A stretch of 64,000 nucleotides of DNA from contig NZ_JAHKRN010000027.1 in the NCBI RefSeq assembly GCF_019396385.1, positions 1 through 64,000 on the forward strand, written 5' to 3'. Made by a program: the position numbers and the translations under genes. This document shows, in pieces, positions 35,744-45,055 of the stretch (positions are counted from its first letter, which is position 1; every line of letters begins with the position of its first letter). The notes beneath the pieces are model-generated. The model had not been told where the DNA came from, did no database searches, and saw nothing but the letters and a program-made list of their open reading frames with translations. The DNA is from Nonomuraea harbinensis. GTDB taxonomy: Bacteria > Actinomycetota > Actinomycetes > Streptosporangiales > Streptosporangiaceae.

Positions 35744-37419
35744 CGCGGGCCCCGCATCCACGGGATCCGCTCCTCGAAGCACCGGTCCGCGAGGCCCTGG
35801 GGCAACCGGCCGCAATCCTGCACGATGTCCCAGAACCAGAGGGACACCGCGCCGAACACCACCAACGCCAGCACGCTGAAGGCGATCCCGGTGATCGCCC
35901 TGCCCTTGCCCACCCGCCGGACCAGCGCCACGATGCCGAACACGATCGACAGGATCGCCGTGAGCAGGCCGATGAAGCACACGAACACCAGGAACGGGCT
36001 CGCCACCCCGAGCACCAGCGACGCGGTCGCCAGCCCGCTCCCCGGCTGCGCGGCCTGCCACTCGCCGTACCCCGGTCCCCCACCCGGCGGCCCCCCGTAC
36101 GGACTCGACGGCGACGTCCCCGGCACAGGCCGCTGCTCCCCGTACGGCCCACCCCCGGCTCCCCCGTACGGCGACGGCCCCCCATACGGCGACGCCGGCC
36201 CTCCATAAGGCGACGCCCCACCCTCAGGTCTCCCGTAGGGCGACTCCCCACCCTCCGGCCTGCCATAAGGCGGCTCCGTGCCCTCCGGCCCCCCGTGAGG
36301 CGGCGCTCCGCGCTCCGGCCCGCCGGGCGGCTCGGGGGCTCCTTCTGCAGTTCCTTCGTGTGGTGGGGTGGCTCCGGGGGCGGTGGGTCGGCCCTCGGAG
36401 GGCGGACGGTCGCCGGTGGGTTCTCCGCTCTCGGGATGCTTTCCGCTGTCGGCGAAGGCCCCGCGGCCTTCGCCGTGCGCCCAGTACGGCGGTTGCTCGG
36501 TCCCGCGTGGGCCCGGCCCCTCGCCGGTGGCGGGGCGCTGTCCGGGAGCTGCACCGGCTTCGCCCTCGGGCCAGTCCTCGCCGTACCTGGGAGTGTCATC
36601 GGGCGGCGGGACACGGTGGGCGCCGTAGGCCTGCGGACCGCTGCTGGGCTGCTGACGGTGCGCGCCGTAGGACTCGCCTTCCGAACGACCCGGACGCGCG
36701 CCTTGAGGCTCGTCTCCTTCCGGCCGGCCGGGACGGGGGACGTCGGGACCGCTCTCGTACGGAGGTTCGGCGAACGGCAGGGGCTCACCCGTGGAGGGCT
36801 CCTCGAAGCGGGACGGGGTGCGGCCCTCGGGCTCCTCGTAGCGGGACGGGGGCCGGGCACCGGGGGTGGTGGGCCGGTCCTCGGAGGTGCCCTCCCAGCC
36901 GGGGTACGGCGGAGTGCCGCCGGGGGTGGGATAGGCGCGGCCCTTGTCGTCGTCCCGGGGCGGGACCTCGAACACCGCCGTCCGCTCGGCGTCACTCTCG
37001 TCGGGCACCTGGGCGGGTGGCGGCGTCTCCGGTGATTCGGGCAGGTCCGGATGCCGCGGCTCCCCAGGCCCTCCCCCGGGCGCCGGCCCCGGAGATGGTT
37101 CCCCAGGAACGGGGCCCGGAGAGGGTTCAGGTTCCACGGGACCCGGACCGGGCGAGGGTTCAGGTTCCACGGGACCCGGACCGGGCGAGGGTTCAGGTTC
37201 TATGGGACCCGGTTCGGGGCGGGAGGGCCGGTCGGGTTCGGGCACGACGGGAGGCTTAGGAGCGAGAGGTTCCTCACCCTCACCGGGCTCCTCCGTCCGG
37301 CCGCCGTCATCGCCGGCGGCCCCCTGAGGACGCTCGTCCGCGGGGTCATCCGGGGCGCCTTCGGCCCACCAGGGGCGGTCCGGTTCGGGGTGGTCGTTCG
37401 GGTCGCCAGGTGTGGTCAC
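35740..37419 (-). CDS. proline-rich DUF4190 membrane protein
   Basis: About 559 residues from GTG 37419 (alternatives: ATG 37446 and 37533). Most of it is a disordered Pro/Glu/Gly-rich cytoplasmic tail, including tandem PEPSPGPGPVE repeats and later PYGGP/PYGRPEGG repeats. The C-terminal 110 residues hold two membrane helices of DUF4190 (LVLGVASPFLVFVCFIG and the segment AFSVLALVVFGAVS). GTG 37419 has GGGAGAG six bases upstream and gives the usual MTTP start. The function of such proteins is unknown. Confidence 0.75.
   Translation of the reverse strand: MTTPGDPNDHPEPDRPWWAEGAPDDPADERPQGAAGDDGGRTEEPGEGEEPLAPKPPVVPEPDRPSRPEPGPIEPEPSPGPGPVEPEPSPGPGPVEPEPSPGPVPGEPSPGPAPGGGPGEPRHPDLPESPETPPPAQVPDESDAERTAVFEVPPRDDDKGRAYPTPGGTPPYPGWEGTSEDRPTTPGARPPSRYEEPEGRTPSRFEEPSTGEPLPFAEPPYESGPDVPRPGRPEGDEPQGARPGRSEGESYGAHRQQPSSGPQAYGAHRVPPPDDTPRYGEDWPEGEAGAAPGQRPATGEGPGPRGTEQPPYWAHGEGRGAFADSGKHPESGEPTGDRPPSEGRPTAPGATPPHEGTAEGAPEPPGGPERGAPPHGGPEGTEPPYGRPEGGESPYGRPEGGASPYGGPASPYGGPSPYGGAGGGPYGEQRPVPGTSPSSPYGGPPGGGPGYGEWQAAQPGSGLATASLVLGVASPFLVFVCFIGLLTAILSIVFGIVALVRRVGKGRAITGIAFSVLALVVFGAVSLWFWDIVQDCGRLPQGLADRCFEERIPWMRGPR
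37125..37212. repeat. 33-bp tandem repeat, about 2.7 copies
   Basis: The unit starting GTTCAGGTTCCACGGGACCC begins at 37125, 37158 and 37191. It encodes an 11-residue Pro/Glu/Gly unit in the DUF4190 protein. The first two copies are identical by eye, so the number may vary between strains. Confidence 0.85.
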
Positions 37420-37595
37420 GTTCCGCTCTCCCGACGGGGTCTGCATGCCGGATACTTCACCTTTTCGCAGGAGCGGCACTTGAAACCTGACGACACGGGT
37501 AACCCCCCGGTCATCTTCCGTACAAACGGGCACGGTCCGGCGAGGACGTACCCCGGGTGCGCGAGCACGAAGCCGGCCGACCTAGACTGAACTAC

Positions 37596-39032
37596 GTGCT
37601 GAAGGGCGACGGCCGGCTCGGCCATGACCTGGACCCCGACGACCGCGCGCCGAAAGACGCCTGCGGCGTGTTCGGCGTCTGGGCGCCAGGCGAGGAAGTG
37701 TCCAAACTCACCTACTACGGGCTGTACGCGTTGCAGCACCGCGGCCAGGAGTCCGCGGGCATCGCGGTCAGCGAGGGCAGCCGCATCCTCGTCTACAAGG
37801 ACATGGGCCTGGTGGCCCAGGTCTTCGACGAGTCCGTGCTCGGCACCCTCCGCGGCCACCTGGCCATCGGCCACTGCCGCTACTCCACGACCGGTTCCAG
37901 CGTGTGGGAGAACGCTCAGCCCACGCTGAGCTCGACCGACGTGGGCGGGCTCGCGCTGGCCCACAACGGCAACCTGATCAACACCCCGGCGCTGGCCGAG
38001 CGTCTGGAGCCGGGCACGACCCGGGCGACCACCGACACCGACGTGCTCACCACGCTCCTCGCGCAGGACCGCAGCCGGTCCGTCGAGGACGCCGCCGCCG
38101 AGCTGCTGCCGCAGGTCAAGGGCGCGTACTCACTGGTGTTCATGGACGAGACGACGCTCTACGCCGCGCGCGACCCGCAGGGCATCCGCCCGCTCGTGCT
38201 CGGCAGGCTGGAGCGCGGCTGGGCGGTGGCGTCGGAGACGGCGGCGCTCGACATCGTCGGCGCCACGTTCGTCCGCGAGATCGAGCCGGGCGAGCTGCTC
38301 ACGATCGACGAGCGCGGCGTCCGCTCGCGCAGGTTCGCGCTGGCGGAGCCCAAGGGCTGCCTGTTCGAGTACGTCTACCTCGCCCGCCCCGACACGACCA
38401 TCGCCGGGCGCGGCGTGCAGGTCACCCGGGTCGAGGTGGGCCGGGTGCTGGCCCGCGAGCATCCGGTCGAGGCCGACCTGGTGATCCCGACGCCCGAGTC
38501 CGGCACCCCCGCCGCCGTGGGCTACGCCCAGGAGAGCGGCATCCCCTACGGCCAGGGCCTGGTGAAGAACTCCTACGTCGGCCGCACGTTCATCCAGCCG
38601 TCGCAGACGATCCGCCAGCGCGGCATCCGGCTCAAGCTCAACCCGCTGCGCGAGGTCGTCGAGGGCAAGCGCCTGGTCGTGGTCGACGACTCGATCGTGC
38701 GCGGCAACACCCAGCGGGCCATCGTGAAGATGCTGCGGGAGGCCGGCGCGAGCGAGGTGCACGTACGGATCTCGTCGCCGCCGGTCGCGTGGCCGTGCTT
38801 CTACGGCATCGACTTCGCCACCCGCGCCGAGCTGATCGCCGGCTCGCTGTCGGTGGAGGAGATCCGGGCCTCGCTCGGCGCCGACTCGCTCGGCTACATC
38901 TCGCTCGAAGGGCTCACCAAGGCCACCACGATCCCCGCCGAGCGGCTCTGCCGGGCCTGCTTCGACGGCTCCTACCCGATCCCGATCGACGAAGACAACG
39001 TCGGCAAGTTCGTCCTGGAGAGCAAGGCGTGA
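37596..39032 (+). CDS. purF: amidophosphoribosyltransferase PurF
   Basis: 478 residues; first step of purine synthesis, making phosphoribosylamine from PRPP and glutamine. Cys23 in KDACGVFG is the nucleophile exposed after propeptide removal. The PRPP-binding motif VVVDDSIVRGNT is in the C-terminal half, and the trailing Cys residues fit the Fe-S type. GTG 37596 is chosen because TAGACT (37583-37588) lies 7 bases before it (leaderless); a longer frame starts at 37557. The stop overlaps purM as GTGA. Confidence 0.95.
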   Translation: MLKGDGRLGHDLDPDDRAPKDACGVFGVWAPGEEVSKLTYYGLYALQHRGQESAGIAVSEGSRILVYKDMGLVAQVFDESVLGTLRGHLAIGHCRYSTTGSSVWENAQPTLSSTDVGGLALAHNGNLINTPALAERLEPGTTRATTDTDVLTTLLAQDRSRSVEDAAAELLPQVKGAYSLVFMDETTLYAARDPQGIRPLVLGRLERGWAVASETAALDIVGATFVREIEPGELLTIDERGVRSRRFALAEPKGCLFEYVYLARPDTTIAGRGVQVTRVEVGRVLAREHPVEADLVIPTPESGTPAAVGYAQESGIPYGQGLVKNSYVGRTFIQPSQTIRQRGIRLKLNPLREVVEGKRLVVVDDSIVRGNTQRAIVKMLREAGASEVHVRISSPPVAWPCFYGIDFATRAELIAGSLSVEEIRASLGADSLGYISLEGLTKATTIPAERLCRACFDGSYPIPIDEDNVGKFVLESKA

Positions 39033-40054
39033 CCACCTACGAGGCCGCGGGCGTCGACATCGAGGCGGGCGAGCGCGCGGTCGCGCTGATGAAGGACAAG
39101 GTGGCCCGCTCGCGCCGCCCGGAGGTGGTCGACGACGCCAGCGGCTTCGCCGGGCTGTTCGACGCGTCGGCGCTGCTGCGTTACCGGCGTCCGCTGCTGG
39201 CCACGTCGACCGACGGGGTCGGCACCAAGGTCATGATCGCGCAGCGCTACGGCAAGCACGACACGATCGGCGTCGACCTGGTCGGCATGGTCCTCGACGA
39301 CCTGGTGGTGTGCGGGGCCGAGCCGCTGTTCATGACCGACTACATCGCCTGCGGCAAGGTCGTGCCCGAGCGGGTCGCGGAGATCGTCGGCGGGGTGGCC
39401 GAGGGCTGCCGGCTGGCGGGCGCGGCGCTGGTGGGCGGCGAGACGGCCGAGCACCCCGGCGCGATGGGGCCCGACGAGTACGACCTGGCGGGCGCCGGCA
39501 CGGGCGTCGTCGAGGCCGACGCGATGCTCGGTCCCGACCGGGTCCGCGAGGGCGACGTGGTGCTGGGGCTGGCGTCGTCGGGCGTCCACTCCAACGGCTA
39601 CTCGCTGGTGCGCCACGTGCTCAGGCTGGCCGACCTCTCCCTCGACGCGGAGCTGCCCGAGCTGGGCCGGCCGCTGGGCGAGGAGCTCCTGGAGCCGACG
39701 CGCATCTACTCGCTCGACTGCCTGGAGCTGGCCCGCACGGTCGAGGTGCACGCCTACGCGCACATCACCGGCGGCGGGCTGGAGGGCAACGTGTCCCGCT
39801 CGCTGCCCGGCCATCTGGACGCGGTGCTCGACCGCTCGTCGTGGACTCCTCCGGCGATCTTCCAGGTGCTGGCGGGCCACGGCCGCATCGCGCAGGCCGA
39901 CCTCGACCGTACGTTCAACCTGGGCGTCGGGATGGCGGCGATCGTTCCGGCGGAGGTCGCCGACGAGGCGGTCCGCCTGCTGGAAGGGCGCGGGCTGCCC
40001 GCGTGGGTGCTGGGCGAGGTCGTGCCCGGCGAGGGCCGCGCCCGCTACCGCTGA
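39029..40054 (+). CDS. purM: phosphoribosylformylglycinamidine cyclo-ligase PurM (AIR synthetase)
   Basis: 341 residues. STDGVGTKV, GVDLVGMVLDDLV, GGETAEHPG and the C-terminal GVGMAAIVP are diagnostic of AIR synthetase, the step after FGAM synthase. The GTG start overlaps the purF stop, so the pair is coupled. Two hairpins follow it, at 40069-40098 and 40154-40180. Confidence 0.96.
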   Translation: MTTYEAAGVDIEAGERAVALMKDKVARSRRPEVVDDASGFAGLFDASALLRYRRPLLATSTDGVGTKVMIAQRYGKHDTIGVDLVGMVLDDLVVCGAEPLFMTDYIACGKVVPERVAEIVGGVAEGCRLAGAALVGGETAEHPGAMGPDEYDLAGAGTGVVEADAMLGPDRVREGDVVLGLASSGVHSNGYSLVRHVLRLADLSLDAELPELGRPLGEELLEPTRIYSLDCLELARTVEVHAYAHITGGGLEGNVSRSLPGHLDAVLDRSSWTPPAIFQVLAGHGRIAQADLDRTFNLGVGMAAIVPAEVADEAVRLLEGRGLPAWVLGEVVPGEGRARYR

Positions 40055-40068
40055 ACAGCTTCCGGTGT

Positions 40069-40098
40069 GCCGGGCGCTACCGGTTGATCGCGCCCGGC
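40069..40098 (+). terminator. hairpin after purM
   Basis: GCCGGGCGC and GCGCCCGGC form a perfect 9-bp stem with a 12-base loop, 15 bases after the purM stop. No T-run. Confidence 0.5.
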
Positions 40099-40153
40099 CA
40101 TCCCGTGTCGCCGGACACGTACACCTCTCACCCGGCACGACGCGAGCGTGACG

Positions 40154-40180
40154 AAGCCCCACGGGTGGCCCGTGGGGCTT
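40154..40180. terminator. strong hairpin between purM and the DUF3073 gene
   Basis: AAGCCCCACGGG and CCCGTGGGGCTT form a perfect 12-bp stem with a 3-base loop. It lies between convergent genes and probably serves both. Confidence 0.75.
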
Positions 40181-40249
40181 GCGCGCTTCGGGCTGGGCGC
40201 CCGGCGGATGCCGGGCACTCGCCACGGTCAACGGGAAGAGTGAGAACGG

Positions 40250-40471
40250 CTAGCGGCGGCCGGACGATCGTCCGCCGTCGTCGTCTCCGTAGTCGTCGGC
40301 GTAATCGGCATAGCGATCCGCCAGCTCGTCGTTGAGGTCGTCGGCGTCGTCGTTGCTGGAGTCTCCGACCCCGAGTTCGTCGCGAAGTCGGTCGAGATCC
40401 GTGCCACCGCTGTTGTACTTCAGCTGGCGAGCAACCTTGACCTGCTTGGCCTTTGCTCGGCCGCGCCCCAT
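40250..40471 (-). CDS. DUF3073 domain-containing protein
   Basis: 73 residues: a basic start (MGRGRAKAKQVKVARQLKY) and a long acidic tail rich in Asp and Tyr, as in DUF3073 proteins found beside purM in actinomycetes. Function unknown. A 7-bp inverted repeat (CGACCCC/GGGGTCG, 40477-40497) lies just upstream of its start. Confidence 0.92.
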   Translation of the reverse strand: MGRGRAKAKQVKVARQLKYNSGGTDLDRLRDELGVGDSSNDDADDLNDELADRYADYADDYGDDDGGRSSGRR

Positions 40472-40529
40472 TGGCTCGACCCCCTCGTGTGGGGTCGTCT
40501 CCCGACCCCTCGTCGCTAACGCACCACAC

Positions 40530-40559
40530 GCTGACGCCGCCCTTGCATCGGGCGTCAGC
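40530..40559 (-). terminator. hairpin after the valine dehydrogenase gene
   Basis: GCTGACGCC and GGCGTCAGC form a perfect 9-bp stem with a 12-base loop, about 65 bases past the vdh stop on the minus strand and upstream of DUF3073. Confidence 0.55.
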
Positions 40560-40624
40560 CTATCGTTCGCCTATTACCGTACCTGTTTTGTGCCCAGCTC
40601 GGTACGTCGTATGAGCGCGGGGCG

Positions 40625-41704
40625 TCAGCGCCCTAGCCAAATGCCCCTAATCCGCCCGACTTCCGACATTCTGCGCTCTGCCAGCCTATCCGCTGCCACC
40701 GCCGGGGGTACGCCTTCCTCCGACGCGATCGCGAAGATCTTCAGGGTCGTGTCGTAGATCCCCATCGCCTTGGCGCGGGCGCGCTCCATGTCGAAGCCGC
40801 CGATCTCGTCGGACACCTGGATCACGCCGCCGGAGTTGACGACGTAGTCGGGCGCGTAGAGGATGCCGCGCTCGTCGAGCTGCTTCTCCACGCCGGAGTG
40901 GGCGAGCTGGTTGTTGGCCGCGCCGCAGACGACCTTGGCGCGCAGCGTGGACACCGTGGCGTCGTCGAGCGCGCCGCCCAGCGCGCACGGCGCGAACACG
41001 TCGATGTCCGCCGCGGTCAGCTCCCGCGCGTCGGCGACCACGTCGACCTCGGGGTGGAGCCGCTTGACGCGGTCGATCGCCCGCTCGCTGACGTCGCAGA
41101 TCACCACGTCGGCGCCGTCGTCGCGGAGCAGGCTGACCAGGCGGTGGCCGACCTTGCCGACGCCCTCGACGCCGACCCGCCTGCCGCGCAGCGTCGGGGC
41201 GCCGAACACCCGCTCGGCCGAGGCGCGCATGCCCTGGAAGACGCCGAACGCCGTCAGGATGGAGGAGTCGCCGGCGCCGCCGTGGGCGACGGTGCGGCCC
41301 ACGACGAAGCGGGACTCGCGGGCGATGAGGTCCATGTCCTCGCTGTAGGTGCCGACGTCGCAGGCCGTGATGTAGCGGCCGCCGAGCGACTCGACGAAGC
41401 GCCCGTACGCGCGCAGCAGCGGCTCGCTCTTGTCGCGGGCGGGATCGCCGATGATGACGGCCTTGCCGCCGCCGAGGTCGAGGCCGGCCAGCGCGTTCTT
41501 GTAGGCCATGCCCTTGGCGAGGTTGAGCACGTCGGCCAGGGCGGCCTGCTCGCTCTCGTACGGGTAGAACCTGGTGCCCCCGAGAGCGGGGCCGAGTGCG
41601 GTGTTGTGGATGGCGATGATGGCGCGAAGGCCGCTCTGCTCGTCGGCGCAGAAGACGACCTGCTCGTGAACGTCCTTGTGGGACGCACCGAAGACGTCGG
41701 TCAC
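40625..41704 (-). CDS. vdh: valine/leucine dehydrogenase (Glu/Leu/Phe/Val dehydrogenase family)
   Basis: 359 residues, close to Streptomyces valine dehydrogenase throughout ([28 protein letters not shown]-like, GAANNQLAH). Lys69 in GMAYKNA binds the substrate carboxylate and Lys81 in GGGKAVI is catalytic; the NAD-binding GVEGVGKVG is in the second domain. It deaminates branched-chain amino acids to 2-oxoacids, which could feed the E1/E2 complex at 15-19 kb. GTG 41704 is chosen for the AGGGAG 8-9 bases upstream. Confidence 0.93.
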   Translation of the reverse strand: MTDVFGASHKDVHEQVVFCADEQSGLRAIIAIHNTALGPALGGTRFYPYESEQAALADVLNLAKGMAYKNALAGLDLGGGKAVIIGDPARDKSEPLLRAYGRFVESLGGRYITACDVGTYSEDMDLIARESRFVVGRTVAHGGAGDSSILTAFGVFQGMRASAERVFGAPTLRGRRVGVEGVGKVGHRLVSLLRDDGADVVICDVSERAIDRVKRLHPEVDVVADARELTAADIDVFAPCALGGALDDATVSTLRAKVVCGAANNQLAHSGVEKQLDERGILYAPDYVVNSGGVIQVSDEIGGFDMERARAKAMGIYDTTLKIFAIASEEGVPPAVAADRLAERRMSEVGRIRGIWLGR

Positions 41705-41809
41705 GGTAGTGACTCCCTGTCCGGTCCGCCGCCCCTTCGCGGCGGAGATCACTCAAGCGTAGTCGGCACGACGATGCACGGCGGGTTGGCTTCATGACAC
41801 GATGCCTCC

Positions 41810-42673
41810 GTGCTGCCCTATGCCGCCTACCTCCGCGTCTATGAGCCGCTGACCGCGTTCTCCGAATCCGAGCGCAAGGTCTGGGCCGACTATGCCGATT
41901 CTCGCGACCGTCCGCGCCGGGCCAACGCGCTCCAAGCCGAGCACGGGGAGTCGGTCAGGCGCCTGCTTGGCATGCCTCCTCAAGTCGTACCCGCGCAGGA
42001 GAGCCCCAACGCCTACCTGCGGCGTGTCGAGGACCGTCTGTACGTCTGCCCCTGGCAGACCCGGTTGCGCTCGTGGCTGGCCTTCTCAAGGCTGCGGGGA
42101 AGCGTCCCTGTGAAGCTGATGGACCGGTTCGTCCCGAATGCCATCGCCGAGCAGACGGCCGACGACTTCGACCGCTACAAGCGCGGCGCCGGTTCGGACG
42201 CGCTGCGCACCCACATCCGCACCACGGCCTGGCACGTGCCACCCTCGTGGTTCGTGCCGTTCGACGGCAACGAGCGCTGGCTGGTGCTCGGCGCCTCCGT
42301 GCCCGGACAGGACGTGACGACCGCCACCGGGCGCAACCTCATCTACGTCACGTCCATGGCCCAGGCCAGGAGGCGGGCCGCGCGGGCGCTGCAGGTGCTG
42401 CGGCGCAACCTCGGCGACACCGCGCCCAACTTCGACGTGGAGGACGTGGCGCGGTGGCTGGAGGAGTTCCACCCCCACTCGCTGGTGGAGCTCGACTACG
42501 GCGGCCTGGTGCACCTGATGAACGACGAGGCGCTGCAGGCCGACCAGTCGGTGGCGGAGCTTTCCGCGGCCCTGACGGGGCTGGACACGGGTCAAGAAGA
42601 GCTTGCCTATGCCATGTACCAGAGGGTCATCCTTCGCTGGAAGTCAATGCAACTCCTGGAATCTTCCAACTGA
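41810..42673 (+). CDS. conserved hypothetical protein (between vdh and bldC)
   Basis: 287 residues, soluble, with conserved Trp-rich segments such as HVPPSWFVPFDGNERWLVLG. A gene in the same place is found in Streptomyces (SCO4090 position, recalled from memory). No catalytic motif recognised. The GTG start has no ribosome binding site and may be leaderless. Confidence 0.8.
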   Translation: MLPYAAYLRVYEPLTAFSESERKVWADYADSRDRPRRANALQAEHGESVRRLLGMPPQVVPAQESPNAYLRRVEDRLYVCPWQTRLRSWLAFSRLRGSVPVKLMDRFVPNAIAEQTADDFDRYKRGAGSDALRTHIRTTAWHVPPSWFVPFDGNERWLVLGASVPGQDVTTATGRNLIYVTSMAQARRRAARALQVLRRNLGDTAPNFDVEDVARWLEEFHPHSLVELDYGGLVHLMNDEALQADQSVAELSAALTGLDTGQEELAYAMYQRVILRWKSMQLLESSN

Positions 42674-42995
42674 ACCCCAATACGACCGTCTGACCTGCAT
42701 GAGTAGGTCATGAGTCGCGGCTGCTCACTTCTGCGAACTGAGTAGTTTGCCGTTTTCACTGCGATACCACGAAACGTGTCGCTAGAATCACCGAGCGTGA
42801 CATCGCCGCAGGGGCGGGCAGTTGGGTCAAAGAAGGGCTCGCCAATCGCTCTGCGTGGCGGTATGGTCACATCGGGTGATGCCGTATATGGCCCAGAAAA
42901 GCCGCACGCTCTGGGTCATAGAGGGACATCCGTGACACGCGCAAAGGCAGTCGCAGGATCGCGAAGCCGGTCCACACGGAGGAGAGGCCGCACAA
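42674..42995 (+). promoter_or_regulatory. bldC upstream region
   Basis: No gene is seen in these 322 bases. TGACCT-N8-AGGTCA (42691-42710) is a perfect 6-bp inverted repeat that may end the previous transcript or bind a regulator. TAGAAT at 42783-42788 is a good -10, which would give bldC a leader of about 200 bases. TATGGT at 42862-42867 is a second candidate. No clear -35 for either. Confidence 0.45.
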
Positions 42996-43199
42996 ATGTC
43001 AGCTCGTACACCCGAGGCCGAGCCGCTGCTCACGCCCGCCGAGGTCGCCACCATGTTCCGGGTCGACCCCAAGACCGTCACCCGGTGGGCCAAGGCGGGC
43101 AAGTTGACGTCGATCCGCACCCTCGGCGGTCACCGGCGCTACCGGGAGACCGAGGTTCGCGCACTGCTGGCGGGGATTCCGCAGCAGCGCTCGGAGTGA
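42996..43199 (+). CDS. bldC: developmental regulator BldC
   Basis: 67 residues, nearly identical to Streptomyces BldC: a lone MerR-like winged helix (LTPAEVATMFRVDPKTVTRW...TLGGHRRYRE) without an effector domain. BldC binds DNA cooperatively and holds back sporulation genes while vegetative growth lasts. The context beside vdh and purFM is the same as in Streptomyces. Confidence 0.97.
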   Translation: MSARTPEAEPLLTPAEVATMFRVDPKTVTRWAKAGKLTSIRTLGGHRRYRETEVRALLAGIPQQRSE

Positions 43200-43581
43200 G
43201 ACCAGGGTCGTCACCAACCTCAGGGGGGTTCTCACGGTGGGCCAGGTCGGCGTGGCCCGGTCCACCCCAGTGACGACTCGGACGTCATCCAGGGGAGTTG
43301 GCGCCGCCCGCCCGGCGCCATCCTTCCCCGGTTTCCTTCCCACGCCGCCCACGCCGCCCGCGCCGCCCGCCGAGGCGCGCGGACCCATGCGCGACTGAGC
43401 GTCGCGCGGTCGAAACGCAGTCGTCGCACGCCGTCGAGCTTCTGAACGCTCCGGCCTCATCCCTTGCCGACCTGCGGACATCCGGGCAATGACGGGCTTC
43501 CGGAACCCAGGCCGTACCCTGCGGCGAACTCGATCGTTTGGTGGTACAGGTGCCCCAACATCCGCATCGCGGGGGAGACAC
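43200..43581. other. non-coding stretch, no gene seen
   Basis: 382 bases, GC-rich, with only short open frames that lack starts or family features. The last part carries GGGGGAGA, the ribosome binding site for the LacI gene. Confidence 0.5.
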
Positions 43582-44631
43582 ATGCCAGGACCGCCAGTGA
43601 AGTCATCGACCATCACCGAGCTGAGAGAGGTAGACGCGCTGCCTCGACCAAGGCCCACCATCCGCAACGTCGCCGAGCGAGCCGGCGTCTCGAAATCGCT
43701 GGTCTCACTCGTGCTGCGCGGATCCCCGCACGTGAGCGAGCACCGGCGCCAGGCCGTGCTGCAGGCGGCCCGTGAACTCGGCTACCGGCCGAACGCCGTC
43801 GCGCGCAGCCTCGTGGAAGGCCGCACGCACCTCGTCGGCGCACTCGTCGCCGACCTGCACAACCCGTTCTACGCCGAGTTCCTCGACGGCCTGCAGGAGA
43901 GCCTGCACGGCGACGGGTTGCGCATGCTGATCGGCAACAGCCAGTGGGACCCGGCGTTCGAGGACGAGGCCGTGGAGGCCTTCCTGGAACTCCGGGTCGA
44001 CGGGCTGGTGCTCTTAGGCATCGCGCCCACCAGCGAAACCCTGATCGAGGCGACCTCGTACACCCCGACGGTGGTCGTCGGGGAACGTGACATCGAGCTC
44101 GACGGCGTCGACATCGTGGTCGACGACGACCAGCACGGCGCGCGCCTGGCGATCGACCACCTGGTCGCGGCCGGGCACAAGCGCATCGCGCACATCGAGG
44201 GCCCGCGCCCCTCCCGCTGCGAGGGCTACCTCGTGGCCATGCGCAGGCACTCGCTGGCGCCCTACATCATGGTCGAGGCGGCGGACGCCTCGGAGGACGG
44301 CGGCAGGACGGCGGCACTCGCCCTGCTGACCCGCGAACCGAGGCCCACCGCCATCTTCGCCGCCAACGACGTGGTCGCGCTCGGCGTGCTGATCGCCGCG
44401 GCCGAGCTCGGCCTGCGGGTGCCGGAAGACCTCTCGGTGATCGGCTACGACAACACCCACCTGGCGGCGTCGGACCACATCTCCCTGACCTCGGTCGACC
44501 AGCCCCGCCGCGCGATGGGGCGGACGGCCGCGGCGCTGCTGAGCGATCGCATCTCCGAGCCGGCCAAGGCCGCCCGGCTACGCGAGGTGACACCGGAGCT
44601 GATCGTGCGGCGTAGCACAGGTCCTGCCTAA
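43582..44631 (+). CDS. LacI family transcriptional regulator
   Basis: 349 residues. An N-terminal extension of about 25 residues precedes the LacI helix-turn-helix (TIRNVAERAGVSKSLVSLVLRG, with the hinge ARSLVEGRTHLVGALV). A periplasmic-binding-protein-like sugar domain follows (about 85-345). No transporter or glycosidase operon follows directly; the nearest sugar gene is the GH20 at 45.9 kb. ATG 43582 has GGGGGAGA four bases upstream. Effector unknown. Confidence 0.9.
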   Translation: MPGPPVKSSTITELREVDALPRPRPTIRNVAERAGVSKSLVSLVLRGSPHVSEHRRQAVLQAARELGYRPNAVARSLVEGRTHLVGALVADLHNPFYAEFLDGLQESLHGDGLRMLIGNSQWDPAFEDEAVEAFLELRVDGLVLLGIAPTSETLIEATSYTPTVVVGERDIELDGVDIVVDDDQHGARLAIDHLVAAGHKRIAHIEGPRPSRCEGYLVAMRRHSLAPYIMVEAADASEDGGRTAALALLTREPRPTAIFAANDVVALGVLIAAAELGLRVPEDLSVIGYDNTHLAASDHISLTSVDQPRRAMGRTAAALLSDRISEPAKAARLREVTPELIVRRSTGPA

Positions 44632-44705
44632 GAGGATGTCAAAGGTCGGTCAACACGCTCCGTGACGCCCCGCCCGGCGGTTAACTCGCCAGGGTCATGC
44701 TAATT

Positions 44706-44730
44706 GTGGCCGGACTTGCGGTCCGGCCAC
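44706..44730. terminator. hairpin after the LacI gene
   Basis: GTGGCCGGAC and GTCCGGCCAC form a perfect 10-bp stem with a 5-base loop. It is 75 bases past the LacI stop and 22 bases before the next start, so it may instead sit in that gene's leader. Confidence 0.6.
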
Positions 44731-44752
44731 GATCTGATCCGGGGGGACAGCC

Positions 44753-45001
44753 ATGCGTGATCCGGAACTGGTGTCGTGCGCCCAGCGTGCCGCGGCCGAG
44801 CTCGAGCGCGCCTGGGCGCAGTGGCGCGCCGGGCGGGGCCGGGGCACCGACGTCGGCGTGGAGTCCGTCGCCAGCTACGTCGCCCACTCGCTCGACCACC
44901 CGTGGGGCCGGCCCCGCGTCGTCCTCGGCCTGGACGCCGAGGACGCGCGGGAGCTGGCCGCCCTCCTCCAGCGTCAGGAGGTCGGCGAGCACGTGTGGTG
45001 A
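44753..45001 (+). CDS. small hypothetical protein
   Basis: 82 residues, helical, no domain recognised. It is believable because GGGGGG lies 6 bases before the ATG and the codon bias is typical. Confidence 0.6.
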   Translation: MRDPELVSCAQRAAAELERAWAQWRAGRGRGTDVGVESVASYVAHSLDHPWGRPRVVLGLDAEDARELAALLQRQEVGEHVW

Positions 45002-45055
45002 GCGGGTTCGCGGCGTTCCGCACCCCGCGGACGAGGTTGCCGTAAGTTGGAGCGC

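Noticed and set aside
36000-37440. Long plus-strand frames opposite the DUF4190 gene
   Set aside because: They are shadows of the repetitive Pro/Gly coding sequence; the minus strand has the membrane helices and ribosome binding site.
42999-43667. A 222-codon minus-strand frame across bldC and the following gap
   Set aside because: It is antisense to bldC and the start of the LacI gene and shows no domain.
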